64,000 bases of DNA, from contig CAIJOK010000016.1 of assembly GCA_903822205.1 (NCBI GenBank), forward strand, positions 58,612 to 122,611. Reading direction: 5' to 3'. A model generated the notes under the pieces. That model was not told the DNA's origin. It worked only from the letters and a program-made list of their open reading frames with translations, and did not search any database. The translations under genes were made by a program, and so were the position numbers. Below are positions 32,591 to 42,666 of the stretch, piece after piece; the first letter of the stretch is position 1, and the number at the start of each line of letters is the position of its first letter. This DNA is from an uncultured beta proteobacterium. Its GTDB lineage: Bacteria; Pseudomonadota; Gammaproteobacteria; Burkholderiales; Burkholderiaceae_C.

Positions 32591-33280
32591 TCAGGACAAA
32601 CTGCCCTGCACCAGGCGCATTTGCCGGCTACAGCGTGATGCCAAAGCCTCGTCATGGGTAACCACCACAAAGGCTGTGCCCTGTGTGCGGGCCAGGCCTA
32701 TCATCAGGTCAAACACCGCTGTGGCGGTATGGCGGTCCAGGTTGCCAGTTGGCTCATCGGCCAACACACAGGCTGGCTGCGTGACCAGCGCTCGGGCAAT
32801 GGCCACGCGCTGACGTTCACCACCGGACAGCTCAGACGGACGGTGCTGTAGACGGTCTTGCAGTCCGACCTGGGTCAGCATGTCTTTCGCAAGGTTTGCA
32901 GACTTTGCAGGTGACCAGCGTCTGATCCACAGCGGCATGGCCACATTGTCCTGGGCGCAGAATTCTGGTAATAAATGGTGAAACTGATAGACAAACCCCA
33001 AGTGCTGGTTGCGAAGATCGCCTTGCCTGGATGGACTTTGCTGCGTCATGTCCTGCCCCATCAAACTGACCGTGCCGCCAGTGGGGGTGTCCAGTCCGCC
33101 CATCAAGTGCAACAGCGTGCTCTTGCCAGAGCCTGATGCGCCCACGATGGCCAAGGTGTCGCCACGCTGCACGTCCAGATCAACCCCTTGCAAAACGGTC
33201 ACATCCAAAGGGCCTTCGGTAAAACGTTGGCATAGGGCGCGAACGCTGATCACAGGCTGAGTGGGCATGGGGTTATTCAT
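32591..33280 (-). CDS. lolD: Lipoprotein-releasing ABC transporter ATPase
   Basis: ATPase of the LolCDE complex that releases lipoproteins from the inner membrane for transport to the outer membrane. Walker [10 protein letters not shown], the Q-loop [10 protein letters not shown] typical of LolD, the ABC signature [15 protein letters not shown], Walker [13 protein letters not shown] and the switch histidine in VVVTHD are all intact. 229 residues. Its ATG overlaps the end of lolC by eight bases. The many predicted lipoproteins in this window would be substrates. Confidence 0.96.
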   Translation of the reverse strand: MNNPMPTQPVISVRALCQRFTEGPLDVTVLQGVDLDVQRGDTLAIVGASGSGKSTLLHLMGGLDTPTGGTVSLMGQDMTQQSPSRQGDLRNQHLGFVYQFHHLLPEFCAQDNVAMPLWIRRWSPAKSANLAKDMLTQVGLQDRLQHRPSELSGGERQRVAIARALVTQPACVLADEPTGNLDRHTATAVFDLMIGLARTQGTAFVVVTHDEALASRCSRQMRLVQGSLS

Positions 33281-34523
33281 AGCGCAGGGCGATCGCGGGC
33301 TGAACCCTGGATGCAGACCAAGCGGGGTAAAGTGTGGCTAAAAAAGCCAATCCCAGAGAGATCAGCGTGATAGGAACGATGTCACTGGAGTGAGGATCAC
33401 TGGGCATATTGCTGATCAAATAGATGTCACGCGGCAAAAAGCTTGCCCCCAGCACGTGCTCCAGTGCTGGAACGATCACGTCGATGTTGATGGCTACCGA
33501 AAGACCCAGCGTCAGTCCAGCCAAAGTGCCCACCACGCCCACCATGGCACCTTGCACCACAAAGATGCCCATGATGCTGGCTGGACTGGCTCCAAGGGTT
33601 CGCAATATGGCAATGTCAGCACGCTTGTCTGTCACCGTCATCACCAGGGTGCTGACAAGATTGAAGGCCGCCACAGCGACGATCAGCGTCAAAATGATGA
33701 ACATCATGCGCTTTTCAATCTGCACTGCAGCAAACCACGTGCGATTTTGGCGGGTCCAGTCGCGTACCAACACCTGTTCTGGCAGGATGGCCCTGAGTGA
33801 TGCTGCAACCTCTCGGGCCTGGTGCAGATCACGCAAACGAATGCGAACACCGGTGGGACCTTCCAGTCTGAAAATTTTGGCGGCATCCTCTAAGTGCAGC
33901 AGCACCAAATTGGCATCGTACTCAAAATGACCTGAATTAAACGTTGCGGCCACCGTCATTTGTTTTAAGCGAGGCACTACGCCGGCAGGAGTCACCTGCC
34001 CCCCCGGGGCCACCAAAGTTACCCTGTCGCCCGGCTTAACCCCTAGACTGTTTGCCAAATCGGCCCCTGGCATGATGCTGAATTGACCTGCGACCAGACA
34101 CGTCAATGCTGCGCTATGGACCGATGCAGTCAGGTCTGTGACGCCAGGCTCCAGAACGGGGTCTATGCCGCGCACCATCGTACCCCGCATCTCGTCGCCA
34201 CGCGCCAACAGGGCCTGTGCGGCGATAAACGGGGCTGCGGCCACCACCTGAGGATGGGTTTTGACACGGGCCAAAATGCTGGTCACATCAGGCAGCGATG
34301 CACCGTCTGATGACAAAACTTCAATGTGCGACACCACACCCAGCATTCGGTCGCGCACTTCTTTTTGAAAGCCGTTCATCACGCTGAGCACGATGATCAG
34401 CGCTGCAACACCCAGGGCAATGCCCAGCATGGAAATGCCCGAGATGAACGAGATAAAACCGTTGCGACGGCTAGATCGACCCGCACGGGTGTAGCGCCAG
34501 CCCAGAATCAGTTCATAAGGCAT
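33273..34523 (-). CDS. lolC: Lipoprotein-releasing ABC transporter permease (LolC/LolE)
   Basis: Inner-membrane permease of LolCDE. It starts [20 protein letters not shown], the standard start, with a first membrane segment at [24 protein letters not shown], a large periplasmic domain, and three C-terminal membrane segments within FtsX-type sequence ([24 protein letters not shown]). The last residues ALRYE are typical. Many betaproteobacteria have a single LolC/E permease (LolF type), so no second gene is expected here. Confidence 0.94.
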   Translation of the reverse strand: MPYELILGWRYTRAGRSSRRNGFISFISGISMLGIALGVAALIIVLSVMNGFQKEVRDRMLGVVSHIEVLSSDGASLPDVTSILARVKTHPQVVAAAPFIAAQALLARGDEMRGTMVRGIDPVLEPGVTDLTASVHSAALTCLVAGQFSIMPGADLANSLGVKPGDRVTLVAPGGQVTPAGVVPRLKQMTVAATFNSGHFEYDANLVLLHLEDAAKIFRLEGPTGVRIRLRDLHQAREVAASLRAILPEQVLVRDWTRQNRTWFAAVQIEKRMMFIILTLIVAVAAFNLVSTLVMTVTDKRADIAILRTLGASPASIMGIFVVQGAMVGVVGTLAGLTLGLSVAINIDVIVPALEHVLGASFLPRDIYLISNMPSDPHSSDIVPITLISLGLAFLATLYPAWSASRVQPAIALRYE

Positions 34524-34623
34524 GGAAATCAGCAGAATCGTGGTCAAACCCGATGTGACACCTCTCAAACAGAGGGGATAGATCACCTTGAGCGTGCGTC
34601 ATGGTGGCTTGTTTCATGTGAAT

Positions 34624-36669
34624 TCAAATGGGGTTTGAACCTTGGTCTGTATTGATGGCTGGGTATTTTTTAAGGTACACACGCAAGACAGAGATACTGG
34701 CCGGCGTAATACCTGCAAGTCGTGATGCTTGCCCTAAAGTCACGGGCCGAAATTGATTCAGTTTTTGACGTGCTTCGATACTTAATACAGAAATTTGCAT
34801 GTAATCTAGGTTTTGTGGCAGCTTAAGATGTTCGTAATGGGCCATGCGTTCAATATCGTTCTTTTGTTTCTTTACATAGCCTGAATACTTGGCATTGGTT
34901 TCAACTTGTACACTTACAGATAGGCTCAATGGGTTTAATGGGTTTAATGCACACGGGAGTGAATGATCCACCAAGTTTGCACCATCGTCATTCGTCTCTG
35001 TTGCTGCAAACTGGCCATTGCACAGGGTCATCAAGGTTGAATAATTAACGCCAGGACGACGTAGCAAGTCCAGTAAGTTGTACTCACGTTCTATGGCTGT
35101 GCCAAGTACGCGCTCAGACTCTGATGCATCCAGGTTTTTAGGGTTCACCCAAATCGAACGCAGCCGTTCGGTTTCACGTGAAACCGCATCTCGCTTGCGA
35201 CAAAACGCATTCCACCGGGCATCATCGATCAAACCCAGCAAACGACCCATTTCAGTCAGACGGGCATCAGCATTGTCTTCGCGCAATTGAAGGCGAAACT
35301 CTGCACGACTTGTAAACATGCGGTAAGGCTCCGTAACGCCCTGGGTAATCAAGTCATCAACCAAAACCCCCAGATAAGCCTCGTCACGGCCCGGAACCCA
35401 AGTGTCCGTCATCCAATCGGTTTTAACACCCGATTGCAGCGCAGCATTGACACCCGCAAACAAACCCTGTGCTGCAGCTTCTTCATAACCTGTCGTGCCG
35501 TTGATTTGGCCTGCAAAAAACAACCCCCCGATCAAGCGAGTTTCAAAACTAGGCTTAAGATATTGTGGGTCAAAATAATCGTACTCAATACCATAACCAG
35601 GCCGAACAATATGGGCATTTTCAAGCCCTGCCATGCTACGTATCAACTGGTATTGAATATCAAAAGGCAAACTGGTGCTCAGTCCACTGGGATAATACTC
35701 ATGCGTGGTCAAACCCTCTGGCTCTAAAAATATCTGATGGCCAGTCTTGTCAGCAAAACGGTGAATTTTGTCCTCTATACTGGGGCAATAACGCGGGCCT
35801 GTGCTCTTGATCTTGCCAGCAAACAAAGGGCTTCTGTCCAAGCCACCGCGAATGATGTCATGGGTACGCTCATTGGTTTGCGTGATCCAGCATGGCATTT
35901 GCATGGGATGTTGTAACGTGTTTCCCATGAAACCAAAAACAGGCACATCGGGTCCACAGGGCTGTCCAACAGGCATCAAGCTGCCTGAGCCTTGACAGAC
36001 CATCCCATCACCAGGCTGCTCCACACAACGGCAAAAGTCGATGGTTCGGCCATCAATGCGTGGCGGCGTACCGGTTTTGAGGCGGCTTTGAGGCAGTTGC
36101 AATTCTTTAAGCCGTGTGCTCAAAAGCAGCGAAGGGGGGTCACCGGCACGGCCAGCCGGGTAGCTGGTCATGCCGATGTGAATCAAGCCATCCAAAAAAG
36201 TGCCTGCTGTCAGCACCACAGTGCTTGAACCAAACTGAATGCCGGACTCGGTGACCACCCCTGTCACGCGATCACCCTGAAGCATCAAGTCACCCACAGC
36301 CTGCTGAAAAAGACAAAGATGGGGTTGGGACTCAAGACGACGGCGAACCGCAGCGGTGTACAAAATTCGATCGGCCTGGGAACGGGTGGCGCGCACAGCA
36401 GGCCCTTTGCTGGAATTCAAAATGCGAAATTGAATGCCACTCTCATCAATAGCCTGCGCCATCAAGCCGCCCAAAGCATCGATCTCTTTGACCAGATGAC
36501 CTTTGCCTATGCCGCCAATCGAGGGGTTGCAACTCATCTGACCCAGGGTCTCAATTTTGTGAGTCAGCAATAAAGTTTGGCAGCCCATGCGTGCAGCCGC
36601 CAAGGCGGCCTCAGTACCGGCGTGGCCACCACCCACCACGATCACATCAAAATGTTGGGGATACAACAT
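34624..36669 (-). CDS. mnmG: tRNA uridine-5-carboxymethylaminomethyl modification enzyme MnmG
   Basis: With MnmE, installs the cmnm5 group on wobble uridine of tRNAs. FAD-binding start [23 protein letters not shown], then [22 protein letters not shown] and [13 protein letters not shown] are diagnostic; the C-terminal helical domain ([28 protein letters not shown]) binds tRNA. 681 residues, slightly longer than usual because of a variable insertion near residue 590 with NPLNPL, encoded by a 9-bp repeat. ATG 36669 is used; GTG 36678 is possible. rsmG and parA, often next to mnmG, are absent. Confidence 0.97.
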   Translation of the reverse strand: MLYPQHFDVIVVGGGHAGTEAALAAARMGCQTLLLTHKIETLGQMSCNPSIGGIGKGHLVKEIDALGGLMAQAIDESGIQFRILNSSKGPAVRATRSQADRILYTAAVRRRLESQPHLCLFQQAVGDLMLQGDRVTGVVTESGIQFGSSTVVLTAGTFLDGLIHIGMTSYPAGRAGDPPSLLLSTRLKELQLPQSRLKTGTPPRIDGRTIDFCRCVEQPGDGMVCQGSGSLMPVGQPCGPDVPVFGFMGNTLQHPMQMPCWITQTNERTHDIIRGGLDRSPLFAGKIKSTGPRYCPSIEDKIHRFADKTGHQIFLEPEGLTTHEYYPSGLSTSLPFDIQYQLIRSMAGLENAHIVRPGYGIEYDYFDPQYLKPSFETRLIGGLFFAGQINGTTGYEEAAAQGLFAGVNAALQSGVKTDWMTDTWVPGRDEAYLGVLVDDLITQGVTEPYRMFTSRAEFRLQLREDNADARLTEMGRLLGLIDDARWNAFCRKRDAVSRETERLRSIWVNPKNLDASESERVLGTAIEREYNLLDLLRRPGVNYSTLMTLCNGQFAATETNDDGANLVDHSLPCALNPLNPLSLSVSVQVETNAKYSGYVKKQKNDIERMAHYEHLKLPQNLDYMQISVLSIEARQKLNQFRPVTLGQASRLAGITPASISVLRVYLKKYPAINTDQGSNPI

Positions 36670-36712
36670 GATCAACACGAACGTCCGTGGATGTGAGCAT
36701 TTTTACACCCCA

Positions 36713-37357
36713 TCATGGTGTGGCAGACGCAGGAGCTTGAGCGGCTTGGGGCAACATACTGCGCAATTCGCTGTCGCTGATGATTTCAAAAACACGAACC
36801 ACTTTTTTGACACCGCTGATGCTGCGTGCGATCTCCGTGGCGCGGTCAGCCTCCCGCGATGTGACGCGCCCCATCAGATAGATGATGCCACGCTCGGTGA
36901 TAACCTTAAAGGCGTTGGCGTACAGGTCTTTGGCATCCACCAGGGCTGCCTTGACTTTGCCCGTCAAGAGGGTATCTGACGAACGCTGCATCAAGGTGGT
37001 CTTGTTCATGACGGTAAGTTCGTTGACCACGGACAGCACATTCTCAACGCGTCCCATCACTTGCTCAACAAGCTGCTTGTCAGCCATAGAGGGAACCTCA
37101 CCTGTCAGTAACACGCGTCGGTTATAGCTGGTGATATTGACATGCGCCCTGTCACCCAACTGATCGGCCATGCGGTTGATGCCACGAAGTTCAATGCCCT
37201 CATCTTCAAGCTGCGATCCTGAGGTGCGACGGTCGGTGGCCACCAGGGTGCCCATGACCGTGCTACCGATAACCATCGGCACACAGGCCGTCAAGGCCAT
37301 ACTTAAACAGACGGCCAGCGCAGGGGTTCGGCAGTAAATTTGATGTAAAACAATCAT
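36713..37357 (-). CDS. dolP: Outer-membrane lipoprotein with two BON domains (DolP-like)
   Basis: Lipoprotein involved in envelope integrity in E. coli (formerly YraP). The signal peptide ends in the lipobox LTAC. Two BON domains follow: one around residues 70-115 (VNITSYNRRVLLTGEVPSM) and one around 135-200 (AFKVITERGIIYLMGRVTS), the second ending SGVKKVVRVFEII. It overlaps the upstream SIS gene by four bases, and yraN precedes that, reproducing the E. coli order yraN-diaA-dolP. Confidence 0.92.
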   Translation of the reverse strand: MIVLHQIYCRTPALAVCLSMALTACVPMVIGSTVMGTLVATDRRTSGSQLEDEGIELRGINRMADQLGDRAHVNITSYNRRVLLTGEVPSMADKQLVEQVMGRVENVLSVVNELTVMNKTTLMQRSSDTLLTGKVKAALVDAKDLYANAFKVITERGIIYLMGRVTSREADRATEIARSISGVKKVVRVFEIISDSELRSMLPQAAQAPASATP

Positions 37358-37965
37358 GACAAGGACTCCTGATACCCCAGCAACTGCCTATCCAATGTGT
37401 CGCACAAACAGTGCAAAACGAGCAGGTGAACCTCCTGAATGCGGGCCGTGCGATCATGTGGAACACAAATGTGAACATCGCCTCCGTACAAGGCCTGTGC
37501 CATTTTGCCGCCGCCGCGACCGCTCAGACCGATCACCACCATGTCACGCTCATGCGCGGCATCGATGGCGGCCAGAACATTGGCAGAATTGCCACTGGTA
37601 GAGATCGCCAGCAACACATCGCCAATCTGCCCCAAGGCGCGCACCTGGCGTGAAAACACAAGGTCAAAACCATAGTCGTTTGCCAGTGCCGTGATGACCG
37701 ACGTGTCGGTGCTCAGGGACAGTGCAGCAAGCTCGGGTCGTTCGCGCTCAAAGCGGCCAACAAACTCGGCCGCAAAGTGCTGGGCATCGGCCGCTGACCC
37801 CCCATTGCCACAAGCTAAAACCTTGCCGCCTGCTGTCAAACAAGTCAATAATGCCTGCACAGCTTGTTCAATCGGCTGACACAGCAGAGGCGCTGCGTGG
37901 TACTTCAGGTCAGCGCTGTCTGTAAATTGTTGCTGAATGTGCTGTTGAATGTTTTGATCTGGCAT
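37354..37965 (-). CDS. diaA: SIS-domain protein, DiaA/GmhA-like
   Basis: A 203-residue sugar-isomerase-fold protein. Motifs ACGNGGSAADAQHFAAEFVGRF, STDTSVITALANDYGFD and AISTSGNSANVLAAI place it in the GmhA/DiaA group. Its neighbours yraN and dolP favour DiaA, which binds DnaA and helps initiation of replication, over GmhA, phosphoheptose isomerase; sequence alone does not decide. ATG 37965 is used since the upstream extension is not family-like. Confidence 0.88.
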   Translation of the reverse strand: MPDQNIQQHIQQQFTDSADLKYHAAPLLCQPIEQAVQALLTCLTAGGKVLACGNGGSAADAQHFAAEFVGRFERERPELAALSLSTDTSVITALANDYGFDLVFSRQVRALGQIGDVLLAISTSGNSANVLAAIDAAHERDMVVIGLSGRGGGKMAQALYGGDVHICVPHDRTARIQEVHLLVLHCLCDTLDRQLLGYQESLS

Positions 37966-38164
37966 GGTGCGTGTGAATAATGATGAACTAAAACTCTGTC
38001 GAAACAAGATTGTGCAAATTATTGTAAATAAATTATTTACCAAATAAATCCTAAAAACATAGCAGCCTATGCTCTATATAAAAGCATATACTCAAAATTA
38101 TAATCAATAATTGCGTTGATAACTTTTTGTAAGTTGCAATTTGTCTTGCAGACAAGGTGCATAC

Positions 38165-38548
38165 CTAGGTCGCGTCAAAAGCGGCCTGTAGCCAATCGAT
38201 CGCCCAGGCATCAACCGCCACCACATCAAACCTGCAAGGTGGCACCTGGCGCAAACGGGCCAGGTAGTGTCGGGCAGCCAGGATGATGTGTTGTTGTTTG
38301 ACATACCCCACGCTGGCCGCAGCGCCACCATAACCCGCCTTGCGACGACGGCGAACCTCAACAAACACACACGTGCCATCAGGCGTGGCCATGATCAGGT
38401 CGATCTCACAACCGCCGCGCCCAGGCATTCGATAATTGCGCGCCAACAGACGCAAGCCAGCCCCCTGCAAATGGGCCAAGGCCAAGTCCTCAGCACGGTC
38501 ACCCAGTTGTTTGGTTGTCGTGACAGGATGACGAACAGCTTGCACCAT
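38165..38548 (-). CDS. YraN family (UPF0102) endonuclease-like protein
   Basis: A 127-residue protein with the restriction-endonuclease-like core of UPF0102: GDRAEDLALAHLQ, LARNYR, GCEIDLIM and FVEVRRRR (E-x-K-like site, here EVR) followed by GYGGAAASV. The biological role is unclear. It is divergent from rsmI, and the two starts overlap by about 20 bases, so expression of the pair may be linked. A 199-base AT-rich spacer separates it from diaA. Confidence 0.92.
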   Translation of the reverse strand: MVQAVRHPVTTTKQLGDRAEDLALAHLQGAGLRLLARNYRMPGRGGCEIDLIMATPDGTCVFVEVRRRRKAGYGGAAASVGYVKQQHIILAARHYLARLRQVPPCRFDVVAVDAWAIDWLQAAFDAT

Positions 38549-39514
38549 GATGGCCTTTATTTTGGAACAAACCCATTGAACCTACCCTCTTCACACCGCC
38601 ACACCTGTGTCGATACCTACGACCTGGCTTTGCAGGCAGCGCAAATCGCCTGTGCGGGCCATGATTATCCGCGTGGCGCACTCTACGTGGCGGCGACACC
38701 CATCGGCAACCTGGCTGATATCACGCTGCGCGCCCTGCACCTTTTACAAATCGCCGACGTGATCTGCTGCGAGGACACTCGCCACACGCAATCGTTGCTA
38801 CAAGCCTATGGCATCACGCAGCCAAGGCATTTGGCCGTACACCAGCACAATGAGGCTGAATCAGCCACGACGGTGTGCGGATTGTTGCGCCAAAACCAGC
38901 GCGTGGTCTATGTCTGCGATGCCGGCACCCCCGCCATCAGTGACCCTGGCGCACGGCTGGTGGCCCATGTGCGCCAGGCAGGCTGTCCGGTCGTTCCTCT
39001 GCCCGGGGTTTGCAGCATCACGGCGGCCTTGTCGGTCGCGGGCATCAGCCATGACGACCAGGGCGACTTTGTGTTCATGGGTTTTTTGCCTACCAGAGCG
39101 GGGGCGCGCGCCGCCGCCATCAAAGCCATTCAAAACGAACTGCGTACTGTGGTGCTGCTGGAGGCCCCGCACCGGATAGAGGCCCTGGCACAGACACTGC
39201 AAGCACTGGGTGAGCGCATGCTGACCATAGGACGCGAGCTGACCAAGCAGTTTGAAAACATCGTGACCGTCAAGGCGCACGATTTTGTGGCTTGGCTGTC
39301 ACACGACAGCAACCGTCTGCGCGGTGAATTTGTCCTGGTGCTGCACCCTGCACCCTGCCCAGTCACCCTTGAACTTGACCTGCATACCCTTAAGCTGCTG
39401 ATGGCAGAGCTGCCCCTGAAAACCGCCGTCAAACTGGCAGCGGACATCACCGGTGCACCACGCAATGCCTTGTATGACGCAGCGTTGCGTTTGGCACATA
39501 GTGCGACATCGTGA
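38528..39514 (+). CDS. rsmI: 16S rRNA 2'-O-ribose methyltransferase (C1402)
   Basis: SAM-dependent enzyme methylating C1402 of 16S rRNA. GALYVAATPIGNLADITLRAL is the family start; CEDTRHTQSLL, YVCDAGTPAISDPGARLV, PLPGVCSITAALSVAG and APHRI are the remaining tetrapyrrole-methylase-fold motifs. 328 residues, with about 50 N-terminal residues before the conserved core, more than usual. ATG 38528 lies within yraN on the other strand; TTG 38576 nearer the core could also be used. Confidence 0.94.
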   Translation: MTNSLHHDGLYFGTNPLNLPSSHRHTCVDTYDLALQAAQIACAGHDYPRGALYVAATPIGNLADITLRALHLLQIADVICCEDTRHTQSLLQAYGITQPRHLAVHQHNEAESATTVCGLLRQNQRVVYVCDAGTPAISDPGARLVAHVRQAGCPVVPLPGVCSITAALSVAGISHDDQGDFVFMGFLPTRAGARAAAIKAIQNELRTVVLLEAPHRIEALAQTLQALGERMLTIGRELTKQFENIVTVKAHDFVAWLSHDSNRLRGEFVLVLHPAPCPVTLELDLHTLKLLMAELPLKTAVKLAADITGAPRNALYDAALRLAHSATS

Positions 39515-39539
39515 TTGCCTGACCGCGCCCTTTCAAGCA

Positions 39540-40283
39540 TCACGCCGTTAACAGGTCGCGCACAGCGGCCAGTTGGCGACGCGAGACCAGCAGCCGCTCA
39601 TCGGCCCCTCGCAGACGAACAGCCCAACAATCGCCATCACATGGGTCATGGTGTTTTTCAAGCGCCAAGACGCAGTGCCTGGCCACCAGCGCATTTCGAT
39701 GGACGCGTATGAACCGCTCAGCGTATTTGGCCTCCAGATCAGCCAATGCGCCCTCAAGCACATAGCTTTTGGATGCAGTGCGTACGGTGATGTATTTCAG
39801 CTCGGCCTTGAGGTAAACCACCAACGCCAGCGGCACCCGCTGCAACTGACCCCGATCATGAATCACCAGAACATCCTCAGGCACCACGAGCATTTGTGTT
39901 TGAAGGCTCTGCTGCAATCGCTCTACTTTTTGCAATGCCACTTGTAGCCGTTCCAGGCGCACGGGCTTGGTCAAATAGTCGATGGCCTCGAGATCAAAAG
40001 CCCTGACAGCATACTCAGCATGAGCCGTGACAAACACGAGCGCAGGTGGATGCAGCATGGTGCGCAAGACCTGCGCCATGGCCAGACCATCTGTCCCCGG
40101 CATGTGAATATCGGCCAGCACGACATCAACAGCGTGGTGCTGCAAAAAATCAACCGCCTGCACTGCATCAGCGGCCATACCGACCACATGAGCTTGCGGT
40201 GCTGTGCAGTCGGTCAGTAGCGTTTGAAGACGTGCCCTGGCCAGGGCCTCGTCGTCCACAATCAAAACCTGCAAAGTCGTCAT
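39540..40283 (-). CDS. LytTR response regulator (AlgR-like)
   Basis: A 247-residue two-component regulator. The receiver domain has acidic residues VDDE, phospho-acceptor Asp in VLADIHMPGTDG, and Lys in YLTKPVR. The C-terminal LytTR DNA-binding domain is seen in YLKAELKYITVRTASKSY, EGALADLEAKY and FIRVHRNALVA. Homologues such as AlgR control exopolysaccharide, twitching and virulence. The partner LytS/AlgZ-type kinase is not adjacent; instead glycosyltransferase and GtrA genes precede it on the same strand. Confidence 0.93.
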   Translation of the reverse strand: MTTLQVLIVDDEALARARLQTLLTDCTAPQAHVVGMAADAVQAVDFLQHHAVDVVLADIHMPGTDGLAMAQVLRTMLHPPALVFVTAHAEYAVRAFDLEAIDYLTKPVRLERLQVALQKVERLQQSLQTQMLVVPEDVLVIHDRGQLQRVPLALVVYLKAELKYITVRTASKSYVLEGALADLEAKYAERFIRVHRNALVARHCVLALEKHHDPCDGDCWAVRLRGADERLLVSRRQLAAVRDLLTA

Positions 40284-40300
40284 TTTTCGTTGCGGACATC

Positions 40301-40340
40301 CACGGGTATCTACGGGTATCTACGGGTATCTACGGGTATT
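40301..40340. repeat. 10-bp tandem repeat across the end of the ArnT-like gene
   Basis: Four tandem copies of (c/t)acgggtatc, the last ending in t, spanning 40301-40340. The repeat begins in the spacer before the LytTR gene and covers the stop codon and last codons (TRRYP) of the ArnT-like gene. As 10 is not a multiple of three, slippage would change the C-terminal residues. Confidence 0.93.
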
Positions 40341-42122
40341 AGGGGGTAAGGCCGTGATCAGCCATTCACGTCTAAACAACCATCGCTGCGGATACCACAG
40401 ATTGGACAGTGTGATCTCACCGCTGCGGTGACGGCCTTTGACCTCCCAGCGTCCGTCCAACACACGGCACTGCGGGGCACACAGGGGGGCTGTCGTCTCA
40501 GCCGGGGTTTGTAGCCAAACAATGGCATCAAAGTTGGCCAACAGGCGATATTGCTCCACGGCGTTGTCAGTTGCCGACATCGTGGCACGGGCCTCTCCGT
40601 CATAGGCCACCAGGACAGAGCGGGGCAACAAAAACCAAAAACGTTCAAACTGACCATTAAAGCTGCTGGGCACGGCAATGCGCGGCTGACCAGGCAGGTG
40701 TCGCTCAGAGAGGTGGTATTGGCCCGCTGGTCCATTCAAAGGGGCCACGGTCATAGAGAACGTGGCAAAGACTGCCAGCACTGCGGCCACCGTACAGGTG
40801 CGCGTCCAGCAAGGCTTTTGAAGCCCCAGCCCCACCAGCGCCAGCCCGATACCCATCACCAGCAGGGTCATGGTCAGTTGCCACGTGCTGCCGATGCCTA
40901 TGTCATGCGCTGCCCAGGCGATACGCCCCAAAAAAGCAAGCAACACGCCGCACAAGGCTAAAGACGGCACAAACCAGCCCCGTGCAATACGCGACCAGTA
41001 CAAGGCCATCAGCATAGCCAGTGCAGGCATGGCAGGTATCAGGTAGCGTGCCGATCGCTGGCTGGGCAAGATGAAAACCAGCAGCCAAACACCCAACCAC
41101 ACCAGCAAAATGCGCGTGACAGGGGGCAAGTTCAACATCCATCCCAGCCCAGCATGCCGCACCCGCCAAATTTGCCCCACGCCCCACGCCATCAGGCCCA
41201 ATACCACAAAAGCCAGCAGACCGGCATTTTGCACGTAGGCCAGCAGTTGCGCCCAGATGCTAAAGCCTCCGCCCATCAGGGCCGTTTGCCAATAGCCTGC
41301 GTTGTTGCTCAGTTTGCCAGCGTTTTCAGCCAGAACAAATTCTTGCCAGACCGCGTTGGGGTCGGGGTCAAGCACAAACCACAGGCCAAACACAGCCAAG
41401 GCCACCATGGCGCTCACACTAACCCCCAGGGTGATTCGCCATACCTCACGCCAGGTCAAGGCAGACCTGACACAAAGCTCGGCGCACCACCAGGCGGCTG
41501 CAGCAGGGGCTAGCAGGGCAAACGATTTGTAGGCCAGCCCCAAACCCAATGCCAGCCCCAAGATCAGGTGAACCAACCAGCCCTGTGGCACGGTCAGGCC
41601 AGCACCGCTATCGTTGCAATCATTGGCACGGGCCGCCCGCCACAGCCCGTAAAACATAGGCACGTTTAACCAAAATGTTTCGGGCGCACTGGTCAGGTAC
41701 GCACGCCCATACCGAAAGGTGCAAAAAAAAGCCAGGTAAATGCACGCCGTCATCAGGGCCAGCCCCCACTGCTGCGTGATCTGTCGCACGGCCAGGATGA
41801 TGGCGACAGCGACCAGCAAGGAATAGACGACGCTAGGGGTACGCAGCGCCACCATGTGCCAGTTGCAGCCCCAGTTGCCCGCCACCATGGCCTGCCAAAA
41901 CAACAAAGGGGGCTTGGTGTTGCGCATGTGGTCAAGGTCAGACACCAGCGGCAGCCAGTGCCCCGATGCCGCCGTCAGACGGGCAATGTGGGCATAAACC
42001 AGCTCGTCGCCATTGCTAGGGATGTACTGGCCGCCCAGGCCACCCACATAGACCAGCACAGCCAGCAGCAGCAGGCCCATCCAAACCAGCGTACCCGGCA
42101 CTATCGACAAGCGAAGTTTCAT
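40320..42122 (-). CDS. ArnT/PMT-like membrane glycosyltransferase
   Basis: A 600-residue polytopic membrane protein of the GT-C fold that transfers sugars from polyprenyl phosphates to lipid A, proteins or glycans. The first external loop contains SNGDELVYAHIARL with the catalytic-type acidic pair DE, and later RNTKPPLLFWQ, typical of ArnT relatives. About ten to twelve hydrophobic segments can be counted. The C-terminal soluble domain starts near residue 480. ATG 42122 begins MKLRLSIVPG. It follows the GtrA gene by four bases, which suggests joint work on a polyprenyl-linked sugar. The sugar and acceptor are unknown. Confidence 0.88.
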   Translation of the reverse strand: MKLRLSIVPGTLVWMGLLLLAVLVYVGGLGGQYIPSNGDELVYAHIARLTAASGHWLPLVSDLDHMRNTKPPLLFWQAMVAGNWGCNWHMVALRTPSVVYSLLVAVAIILAVRQITQQWGLALMTACIYLAFFCTFRYGRAYLTSAPETFWLNVPMFYGLWRAARANDCNDSGAGLTVPQGWLVHLILGLALGLGLAYKSFALLAPAAAAWWCAELCVRSALTWREVWRITLGVSVSAMVALAVFGLWFVLDPDPNAVWQEFVLAENAGKLSNNAGYWQTALMGGGFSIWAQLLAYVQNAGLLAFVVLGLMAWGVGQIWRVRHAGLGWMLNLPPVTRILLVWLGVWLLVFILPSQRSARYLIPAMPALAMLMALYWSRIARGWFVPSLALCGVLLAFLGRIAWAAHDIGIGSTWQLTMTLLVMGIGLALVGLGLQKPCWTRTCTVAAVLAVFATFSMTVAPLNGPAGQYHLSERHLPGQPRIAVPSSFNGQFERFWFLLPRSVLVAYDGEARATMSATDNAVEQYRLLANFDAIVWLQTPAETTAPLCAPQCRVLDGRWEVKGRHRSGEITLSNLWYPQRWLFRREWLITALPPNTRRYP

Positions 42123-42126
42123 GGTG

Positions 42127-42615
42127 TTACAGCGATGGACGTTTGGCAAAAGTCCAGCGGTCGTTGGCCAAAAAGTTGCTCAGACTGGCTGCCACAATGG
42201 CGATCACATTGGCCAGCAGGTAGTGCAGATGAAGCGACAACCACAAGGTTAAACCGTATTGCAAGGCAATGCCCAACCATGAGGCAACAGCGTAACGGCC
42301 AAATTGCATGGCCAGTACCGATAGGGTCGCCTGAGAAGTGACCTGCATGGCCTGCACACGGTCAGCCCAAGTCCAGCGGCGGTTCCAGTTAAAGTTATGA
42401 ACGGTGGCTATCAAAATGGCCAAAGCCAGCGAGGCATACAGACGCAAACGCACGTCAGCAATCGCTGCAAACCAGTGCTCTTGAGCCATGTACAGCACCA
42501 GCATATTGACCCCCGTACCGCTGGCACCCACGATGCCAAATTTAAGGTATCTAAAGCCCTTAAGCCACGTCAAAATAGCCTGAAAACGCAGCGCTAGGTC
42601 GTCACCTGAAATCAT
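42127..42615 (-). CDS. GtrA-family membrane protein
   Basis: A 162-residue protein with four hydrophobic segments. The start FRYLKFGIVGASGTGVNMLVLY and the later NFNWNRRWTWADR and LSNFLANDRWTF are hallmark GtrA motifs. GtrA proteins are thought to move polyprenyl-linked sugars across the inner membrane. Coupling to the adjacent ArnT-like transferase supports this. The start is ATG 42615; a TTG lies one codon before. Confidence 0.92.
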   Translation of the reverse strand: MISGDDLALRFQAILTWLKGFRYLKFGIVGASGTGVNMLVLYMAQEHWFAAIADVRLRLYASLALAILIATVHNFNWNRRWTWADRVQAMQVTSQATLSVLAMQFGRYAVASWLGIALQYGLTLWLSLHLHYLLANVIAIVAASLSNFLANDRWTFAKRPSL

Positions 42616-42666
42616 CAATCACGTCCTTAAATCCTTACATCCTCATACCCTCACACCTTGTCCGCG

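Noticed and set aside
40301-40340. Possible CRISPR-like repeat array
   Set aside because: Units are 10 bp and contiguous without spacers; it is a simple tandem repeat. No cas genes are in the window.
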